Assembly: GCA_002408485.1 (NCBI GenBank)
Contig: DHSP01000034.1
Location: forward strand, 5,430 to 27,228
Direction: 5' to 3'
Source: Proteiniphilum sp. UBA5283
GTDB taxonomy: Bacteria; Bacteroidota; Bacteroidia; Bacteroidales; Dysgonomonadaceae
Length of the DNA stretch: 21,799 nucleotides
This document shows, piece by piece, positions 1-5,857 of this stretch. The notes under the pieces are model-generated. The model was not told the DNA's origin, did not search any database, and saw only the letters and a program-made list of their open reading frames with translations. Every line of letters starts with the position of its first letter. Position 1 is the stretch's first letter. Both the position numbers and the translations under genes were made by a program.

Positions 1-194
1 TTCCCCACCTTGTCCATGGCGGCGATCAGCGCTCCATTCAATATCTCATCCGGGCTAATACCCGCTTCCAGCGCTTCTTTGGTAATCTCATCGGCACCCG
101 GCAGGCCTTTCATCGCAGGAGGATAGGGTGATGCCAGGTTTATTTTACCAAACTCAACGGACTCAAACAATTTATCAAGTAATTGGGTGTGCAT
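1..194 (-). CDS. Cognate corrinoid (cobalamin-binding) protein, N-terminal part only
   Basis: The reading frame opens with ATG at 194-192 and runs off the left edge, giving 64 complete residues. They look like the N-terminal helical cap domain of the small corrinoid proteins of the MtbC/MttC/MtaC type. The stretch EALEAGISPDEILNGALI followed by AAMDKVG matches the cap-domain pattern in which a helix of EALEAG type is followed by a GMD/VG turn; the opening INLASPYPPAMKG is also typical. The cobalamin-binding Rossmann domain with its DxHxxG motif would lie beyond the edge and cannot be checked. In characterised systems such a protein carries a methyl group on cobalt between a substrate methyltransferase and a second methyltransferase. 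It lies 71 nt after the symporter gene and two genes after a URO-D-type protein, the usual partner. The family assignment is recognition by eye from the cap domain alone. Confidence 0.72.
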   Translation of the reverse strand, partial: MHTQLLDKLFESVEFGKINLASPYPPAMKGLPGADEITKEALEAGISPDEILNGALIAAMDKVG

Positions 195-265
195 ACGATT
201 AAAAATATTTATTCAAGTTTCCCATGTTTCACTAACATCTAAATCTCGGACTGACAATATCTTGA

Positions 266-1828
266 TCAATTAAACAACATATAGACCATTATCATGACAA
301 TAATTAGCAGCGACCATGCAAGTCCGACAGAACGCGTTACTTTAACAGGCCTATAATTCAGCACCCTGACAGCGGGATCTTCTTTTTTATCCGACAGTGA
401 ATAAACGAAAAGGAAGAGGGCGAGCACAGCAAAGATCAGAACAGAAACAAAGAGATAATGTACTCCGTTAAATAGTATGTTGGTATAATACAAAACACCT
501 ATGCCCAGGCTGAACGCCGTTCCTGCCGAAAGTATCAATTTAACACCCCGTCCCGATGTCCTTCTCCATAATACGGCAAAAAGGAAGGCCACAGACATGG
601 GTGGGGCGAGAAAACCAAGTATCGACTGGAAAATATTGAAAAAGCTCAATCCCTGTATCCGTGAAATTCCCAAAGCTAAAAAGACAGACAAGAAGGCACC
701 GGCCACGACCACCAGTCGTCCATATTTCTTAATCTCAGGACGTGTGATCTCCGGCCTGTTTCTCTTGATGATATCCATCGTAAAGACAGTGCTCAGCGAG
801 TTAAGAGCCGATCCGATCGTACTTATCAACGCGGCAATCATCACCACAACAACCAGCCCGATCATTCCGGAAGGGAACACTGTTTTGACCAGACTCAGGT
901 AAGCATCCGTCGAATTGCCCAGATTCGGGATAAGGATAAATGCAAGGATTCCCGGGAGAATAAACAACGGAATATCAATCAGTTTAAGCCATGCCACGAA
1001 ATTTGCGCCCATCTGGCCCTGTTTCAGGCTCTTTGCACCCAGTACCGACTGTACCATCGACTGGTCGGTACACCAGAACCAGATGCCCATGATGGGGTAA
1101 CCCAGTAAAATTGCCAGCCAGGGAAAATCTTTATCATCCAGTGGCTGAAATAACCTCCAGTAGGAAGAGGGCGTGGATTCCAAAACCGCCCCAATCCCCC
1201 CTGCCCTGTTTGTAGCCAGAACTACCAGCAGCAAGGAAACACCTATCAGCAGCAGCATCTGAAAAACATTGGTATACGCGATTGTTTTCAATCCCCCCGA
1301 CACCACAAAGAGGGCGGAAATGGTTACGAGAATCACAACACAGGCCCACAGAGGGAAACTGAGTATCTGCGACATAAAAATTCCACCGGAAAAGAGAGTC
1401 AGCCCGAGCCACGAAATGAGTGTGGTCAGAATGGTGTACCAGGCAATATATCGCTGGACAGTAACACCGAAACGGCTACCCATATATTCGGGCAAGGTGG
1501 TCACTCCCGCGCCCAGATAACGTGGAGCAAAGACAAAAGCCAGCATCATGATAAATGGGAACGCGTACCATGAGAAGTTGCCCGCGACGATACCACTTTC
1601 GAAACCACTGCTGGCATTGGCAATCAGCATAGAAGGCCCCACGTTGGTTCCCCACATTGTGAGTCCTATCGCAAACCATCCCAGCGACTTATTGGCCAGA
1701 AACAGGCTTTCGCTTTTATTTTTTTTGCCAAAGCTCGACCACCATGCTATCATTCCAAGAATCAGAAAGTAGGCTACAATTACTGCAATATCCAACTGCG
1801 ACAAGTCTATCAGTGTCTCCATACTCAT
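266..1828 (-). CDS. Sodium:solute symporter (SSS/SGLT family)
   Basis: This 520-residue, strongly hydrophobic protein has about 13-14 membrane segments and belongs to the sodium/glucose cotransporter family of the inner membrane. Family signatures are visible: WFWCTDQSMVQSVLGAKSL at about 250-268, and STIGSALNSLSTVFTMDI at about 336-353, the region that in SGLT-type transporters forms part of the sodium site. Length is normal for bacterial members. The start codon lies 1 nt after the stop of the URO-D-like gene, which suggests translational coupling; a second Met two codons on is an alternative start. Within this locus it probably carries a mono- or disaccharide, perhaps a methylated sugar, released in the periplasm to the cytoplasmic GH31, oxidoreductase and methyltransferase-like proteins. 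The substrate cannot be read from the sequence. Confidence 0.9.
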   Translation of the reverse strand: MSMETLIDLSQLDIAVIVAYFLILGMIAWWSSFGKKNKSESLFLANKSLGWFAIGLTMWGTNVGPSMLIANASSGFESGIVAGNFSWYAFPFIMMLAFVFAPRYLGAGVTTLPEYMGSRFGVTVQRYIAWYTILTTLISWLGLTLFSGGIFMSQILSFPLWACVVILVTISALFVVSGGLKTIAYTNVFQMLLLIGVSLLLVVLATNRAGGIGAVLESTPSSYWRLFQPLDDKDFPWLAILLGYPIMGIWFWCTDQSMVQSVLGAKSLKQGQMGANFVAWLKLIDIPLFILPGILAFILIPNLGNSTDAYLSLVKTVFPSGMIGLVVVVMIAALISTIGSALNSLSTVFTMDIIKRNRPEITRPEIKKYGRLVVVAGAFLSVFLALGISRIQGLSFFNIFQSILGFLAPPMSVAFLFAVLWRRTSGRGVKLILSAGTAFSLGIGVLYYTNILFNGVHYLFVSVLIFAVLALFLFVYSLSDKKEDPAVRVLNYRPVKVTRSVGLAWSLLIIVMIMVYMLFN

Positions 1829-1829
1829 T

Positions 1830-2897
1830 TTATCTGTAGCGATCTACTATTTTTAATGCCTGATCGATCTCCTTTTCGGTTTTAAAGTCCACGTTGATGT
1901 GCAACCCCTGATTTCCTACATGGTCGATGAGCGGTTCCAGTTCATCAAGGGTTACCCAGTTTATCATGACCGACTTCCCCGCAGCAAGCACCTTTTCATA
2001 CAGGTCATACCATCGTGGGTCGCCCCCCTGCGGTTGTCCATACCCCGGCGTCCATTGCAACGCATTTAAATTCTTCAGTTCAAGGAGAGAGTCAAGATGG
2101 CGAATGGCATCCACCCCATCGAGATGGTATAGCGTATAATCTATTTTCTCTGTCTGCTCTTTCAAGAAGGGAAGGCAGAACATCCTGAAATCCTCTTCCG
2201 ATATCATGATAGAGATATCCACCTGTAGTTTTGCCACCTTCCCGGGTGCCCACAGTGAAAAATAGCAAGTGGCCATCTCTCCCTCCTCGTTGATTATATC
2301 GTATATCTGATCAAATACGTCAAAATAGACACGGTTTATTTCCGTGAGCTGCTCTATTGTCCGCATCGGCTCCATAATCAAATCGACCAGTACATTATCG
2401 GGTCCTTTAAGGCTGGAGAGCACATCCAATCCCTCCATCAGGTCGGGACATCCCACCATATACCGGCCATTTGCCTTTTTCTTCACCGCTTTCAGCAACT
2501 CCTTATGCAACTTCCACCACCGGTTGCCTTCATCAAAAATAATTTTCTCCTCAAAACCGGGCGCCTGATGAATCCAGATCGTATCCTCCCTTCCTTCCAG
2601 TTCAGAGCCAAGTATGGAAGCCAGTGAACCCGGGCCGAGCTGTGTATTGGCCACCGGTAGTATATCTGCCTTGTAGGAGTTTCTCGACATGGTATAGTGC
2701 AGATAATCGGAGCGCCATTCCGGGTCGAACCAAAACTGATTCATATCCCTATGCAGTGCCGGCCGGACAACATCCTCCCAGGGGTCGCCATCCTTAAAGA
2801 GATGCTCCCACATAGAAAGGACGATGCCTTTTCCGTTCCACCAATCCAGGTAATGCTGCTTGGATTCTTCAAAATTTGCTTTCCAGGTTGTCCTCAT
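1830..2897 (-). CDS. URO-D-fold corrinoid methyltransferase-like protein
   Basis: This cytoplasmic protein of 355 residues has no signal peptide and shows the uroporphyrinogen decarboxylase superfamily pattern. It is of the kind used as methyltransferases with corrinoid proteins (MtaA/MtbA and some O-demethylases) rather than true HemE. The core is TLYHLDGVDAIRHLDSLLEL at about 255-274, followed by a tryptophan-proline turn (LQWTPG, about 280-285). In MtaA/MtbA the equivalent turn carries the zinc ligands His-x-Cys plus a later Cys. Here it reads H258-L-D260, and no Cys lies near the C-terminus, although H333 is present. The Met at 2897 is chosen as the start because an upstream in-frame Met at 2954 would overlap the GH31 gene and add a basic tail unlike the family; the chosen start leaves 13 nt after the GH31 stop. 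The corrinoid protein encoded two genes downstream supports a methyl-transfer role. The methyl donor is unknown. Confidence 0.78.
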   Translation of the reverse strand: MRTTWKANFEESKQHYLDWWNGKGIVLSMWEHLFKDGDPWEDVVRPALHRDMNQFWFDPEWRSDYLHYTMSRNSYKADILPVANTQLGPGSLASILGSELEGREDTIWIHQAPGFEEKIIFDEGNRWWKLHKELLKAVKKKANGRYMVGCPDLMEGLDVLSSLKGPDNVLVDLIMEPMRTIEQLTEINRVYFDVFDQIYDIINEEGEMATCYFSLWAPGKVAKLQVDISIMISEEDFRMFCLPFLKEQTEKIDYTLYHLDGVDAIRHLDSLLELKNLNALQWTPGYGQPQGGDPRWYDLYEKVLAAGKSVMINWVTLDELEPLIDHVGNQGLHINVDFKTEKEIDQALKIVDRYR

Positions 2898-2910
2898 TTT
2901 ATCTTCATCT

Positions 2911-5127
2911 TTATCCGAAACTGATAAATTCCACCTTCTCCTGCTCCATTTCATCCGTACAGGATACCTTGTGTGGGTACATCGGTATTTTTGATCCTTT
3001 TCTCACAAATACAGGAATGACATCGAGGGGTACCTCTACATTTCTGAGCCAGCGATCACCGTTATACAGCTCCCTGGTAAAGAAATGCATCCACTCCCCT
3101 TCCGGCAGGTAAATATCACGCCTGTTTTCTGAATTCATGACCGGAGCAACCATCATCTGCTCGCCAAAATAATACTGATCGTCTATATGACGACATGTTT
3201 TATCCTGGGGATGATGTAGCAGCAGAGCACGCAACACCGGCATTCCGGTCTCCGTGGTAATTTTACTTTGCTCCAGTATATAGGGTATCAGCCGATAACG
3301 CAATTCCCAGTATTTTCTGATAAGCGGGGCAATGGCAGGATAACTCCACGGCTCGCGTTTAGATGTGCCGTGATAACGGAAATGGGAAGTAAAGACCCCA
3401 AATTGCGTCCACCTGATGTAGAGATCATCCGGCAGCACCGTGTTCATAAAATCGGGAACACCGTGAAACCCGGGCACGTCGTGGCTCCAGAAGCCAAATC
3501 CCGAGAGTCCCAGCTGCAGCCCCCCCTTCAGCGAAGCGGACATGCCTTCCCAGGAAGCAGCCGCATCCCCTCCCCAGTGCAGTGGGTAGCGCTGACAACC
3601 GCTCCAGCCGGCTCTTGCCCAGATAATGCCCTCCCCCGTCACTTCTTCCGTCACTTCGTAGGCTGCTTTCTGGTACAACAGTGGATAAAGGTTGATCAGC
3701 TTATCTGCCGGCAACCCGTGATAATCTGCATCGAGATGTATGTTTTCTCCAAAATCAGTTTTTATGCACACCACCCCCATCTGCAGCAGCCTTCTCAGCA
3801 AACTTTTATACCATTCCGTCGCTTTATCGTACGTAAAATCGATGGTTCCTGCATAATCCTCCACACTGAAGTTAGAGGCACCGGAGAGGCTTTTGTTGCT
3901 TCTGCTTATATAGTTGTTTTCTACAGACTCTTCATACTGCTCCGCATCGCGTGAAATATAAGGCAGCTGCCACAGGCTGACTCTGAAGCCTCTTTTTTTG
4001 AGATCAGAGATAAACTGTTCCGGGTTGGGGAAGCGCTCTTCGTTGAATTTCCATTCACACAGCCAGTCCGTTTTGAACCAACCGGTATCCAGATGTATTA
4101 CATCACAGGGATAATCCTCTTCTCTCAGCCTGTTGCAGATCTCATTTACTTCATCTGCAGAAAAATAGGACATGCGGCTCATCCAGATACCGAAGCTCCA
4201 CAGAGGTGGCATCGAGGGAAATCCGGTTAGGCCGCGGTATCCGCGTAAAATCTCTTCAGGGTTCTCACCTCCAATCAAAAAGAGATCGATCAGCGGCTCA
4301 TCGGCCAGGATCTGAACGGAACGCGAAGAGTGATCGCCGAGTGAAAACTTAGCAAACGAGGTAGTATGCAGAAACACCCCATAATTCTCCGAGGACAGAT
4401 AGAAAGGGATATTTTTATAGCAGCGGCGGTTATTCACTCCCTGTCCGTCCTGATTTCTCATCTGGAATGTTTTTCCGGAGAGATCAATTTTTGTAAACCG
4501 CTCTCCCGTACCATAAAAACACTCATCCGGTTTCGACTTAAAGGAGCAGGAAGCCCTCTGCTGCTCTCCGTGGCGTTCCACGCAGGCCAGCGCAAAGGCA
4601 TCGTGTCTGGCAGGAGAAAACATGTCATAATCAGAAAAAGAAATCTCCTTCGCTCCATCGGGGAAGAAACTAATGCTGACCGTATCGGCAGGGGCCGGAA
4701 CCAGATCACTCCACCAGTCGGTTTGCGGTTTTGCGAAACTGATTGCTGCTTTTTTATTCCCCCCGTGATCTCTCACAATCCATTCCAGTTCTTTTTTTTC
4801 GAAGGAAAGAGGATTCTTTTCCGTCAGTTCATCGGCAAGAGAAAGCATCTCTGAATCCTCCATTACATCTCCGCCGAACGTAAGCGACAAGCGCAGGATT
4901 TTAGGTCCGTAGGATTTTATGCGCAGCCTGTACTCTTTCGTCGGAACAGACAGATCCGGAGTAATTTCATTGGAGTTGTGCTGCTGCTGAAAAGGGATCG
5001 TGATAAAAACCTCTCCATCTGTTTCATCAATTGCAGTAGGAGTACAGGCCCGCCACAACCGTTCCCCCTCATCGAGTGAGGGACTAAAATCCATAAAATC
5101 AAAAAGCTGATAATTTGTCTGTCTCAT
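2911..5127 (-). CDS. GH31 family alpha-glycosidase, cytoplasmic (YicI-like)
   Basis: This 738-residue enzyme has the GH31 layout: an N-terminal beta-sandwich (about 1-290), a TIM barrel (about 300-630) and C-terminal beta domains. The catalytic nucleophile is D458 in KTDFGE. The acid/base is D521 in HWGGD, followed by GLSGFGFWSHD, as in E. coli YicI. It therefore hydrolyses an alpha-xyloside or alpha-glucoside with retention. YicI has a Cys-Phe pair after the HFD element of the +1/-1 region; here the same place reads IHLDTGWF (T348-G349), so strict YicI-type alpha-xylosidase specificity is not assured. There is no signal peptide, so it acts in the cytosol on imported sugar. It starts 26 nt after the RhaM-like gene and is followed after 13 nt by the URO-D-like gene, within the cytoplasmic part of the operon. 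2-O-methyl-xylose is one conceivable leaving sugar, but that is speculation. Confidence 0.92.
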   Translation of the reverse strand: MRQTNYQLFDFMDFSPSLDEGERLWRACTPTAIDETDGEVFITIPFQQQHNSNEITPDLSVPTKEYRLRIKSYGPKILRLSLTFGGDVMEDSEMLSLADELTEKNPLSFEKKELEWIVRDHGGNKKAAISFAKPQTDWWSDLVPAPADTVSISFFPDGAKEISFSDYDMFSPARHDAFALACVERHGEQQRASCSFKSKPDECFYGTGERFTKIDLSGKTFQMRNQDGQGVNNRRCYKNIPFYLSSENYGVFLHTTSFAKFSLGDHSSRSVQILADEPLIDLFLIGGENPEEILRGYRGLTGFPSMPPLWSFGIWMSRMSYFSADEVNEICNRLREEDYPCDVIHLDTGWFKTDWLCEWKFNEERFPNPEQFISDLKKRGFRVSLWQLPYISRDAEQYEESVENNYISRSNKSLSGASNFSVEDYAGTIDFTYDKATEWYKSLLRRLLQMGVVCIKTDFGENIHLDADYHGLPADKLINLYPLLYQKAAYEVTEEVTGEGIIWARAGWSGCQRYPLHWGGDAAASWEGMSASLKGGLQLGLSGFGFWSHDVPGFHGVPDFMNTVLPDDLYIRWTQFGVFTSHFRYHGTSKREPWSYPAIAPLIRKYWELRYRLIPYILEQSKITTETGMPVLRALLLHHPQDKTCRHIDDQYYFGEQMMVAPVMNSENRRDIYLPEGEWMHFFTRELYNGDRWLRNVEVPLDVIPVFVRKGSKIPMYPHKVSCTDEMEQEKVEFISFG

Positions 5128-5153
5128 TGTGTATGTTGTTTCACGTGACCGGT

Positions 5154-5846
5154 TTAAATTTTAGCGAACTCAATCCACGTCACTCCTTCGGGAGCATCCT
5201 CTATTCCTTCCTGAAAATTGCCCATGATGGAATTCCACTCTTCGGCACGCGGATTATGCTCCACGGTCTTCGGGTTCAATTCTTCCAGGCGCTCACCCGC
5301 CGGAATGGTGATGACCAGCATAAGTTGCCGCCCGTTTCTGTAAACCATTACATGCTGAAAACCGGCATTGCAGAATCCTTGCAACACCTCGGGCCACTCC
5401 TTCCGTTGTGAACGATGGTACTCCATATAATCATGCTGGAGGGCTTCATTCTCTACCAGGTTTGCGGTCATAATGATAGGTTCCTGTTCCGTTACAAACT
5501 TTTCGCCGCAATCCTCTTCACGGTTAAAATGGTAAAAGGGCGTTCTGAAAACCTTTATCTCCTGTCGGGGGAAGCGCTCTTTGAGCCTGCTCTCAATCTC
5601 TTCCACCCTGCCTTCATCAATATATAAAACCCAGTGATCCTTCCAGTTATAGATGCTGCCCTTCTCAATGTTATACGCTTCGCCAAATTCTATCATATTT
5701 TCTTCAGACATCACCTCTGCGGGAGCCACAATCTCTATGACGGCATAGTCTTGCGGGGCAGCGGAGCTGCATCCCTCAAAAAGAAGAACCGATACAATCA
5801 TAAAGACAGACCCGATGAGCGTGCTAAAAAAAGCAGTGTTTGTCAT
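5154..5846 (-). CDS. RhaM-like (L-rhamnose mutarotase family) lipoprotein
   Basis: This 230-residue protein has a hydrophobic N-terminus ending in LLFEGC (C26), a plausible lipoprotein signal that would place it in the envelope. Residues about 125-230 resemble RhaM (DUF718, ferredoxin-like fold): HDYMEYHRSQRKEWPEV (H138, H144, W151), then HVMVYRNGRQLMLVITIP, and a late W204. Residues about 34-108 look like a divergent second copy of the same fold. RhaM interconverts alpha and beta anomers of L-rhamnose. By my alignment from memory, the catalytic Tyr41 of E. coli RhaM corresponds to V167 here, so activity or sugar choice may differ. The usual RhaM is a cytoplasmic single-domain protein of about 104 residues, so an exported two-domain form is atypical. 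It lies 11 nt after the orphan hydrolase gene, in an operon with a rhamnosidase. Confidence 0.75.
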   Translation of the reverse strand: MTNTAFFSTLIGSVFMIVSVLLFEGCSSAAPQDYAVIEIVAPAEVMSEENMIEFGEAYNIEKGSIYNWKDHWVLYIDEGRVEEIESRLKERFPRQEIKVFRTPFYHFNREEDCGEKFVTEQEPIIMTANLVENEALQHDYMEYHRSQRKEWPEVLQGFCNAGFQHVMVYRNGRQLMLVITIPAGERLEELNPKTVEHNPRAEEWNSIMGNFQEGIEDAPEGVTWIEFAKI

Positions 5847-5857
5847 AGCGTAGTCAA

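Noticed and set aside
2898..2954. Upstream start for the URO-D-like gene
   Set aside because: It would overlap the GH31 gene and add a basic stretch not seen in the family; the Met at 2897 begins the typical N-terminus.
3268..3954. 228-residue open frame on the plus strand inside the GH31 gene
   Set aside because: It lies wholly antisense to a well-supported gene, shows no recognisable motif and has a composition typical of a shadow frame. The same holds for plus-strand frames at 14550-15224, 6371-7021, 7835-8305 and 4366-4854.
2911..5127. Sulfoquinovosidase branch of GH31
   Set aside because: The sulfonate-recognition pattern of that branch was not recognised, and the neighbours do not include sulfosugar genes.
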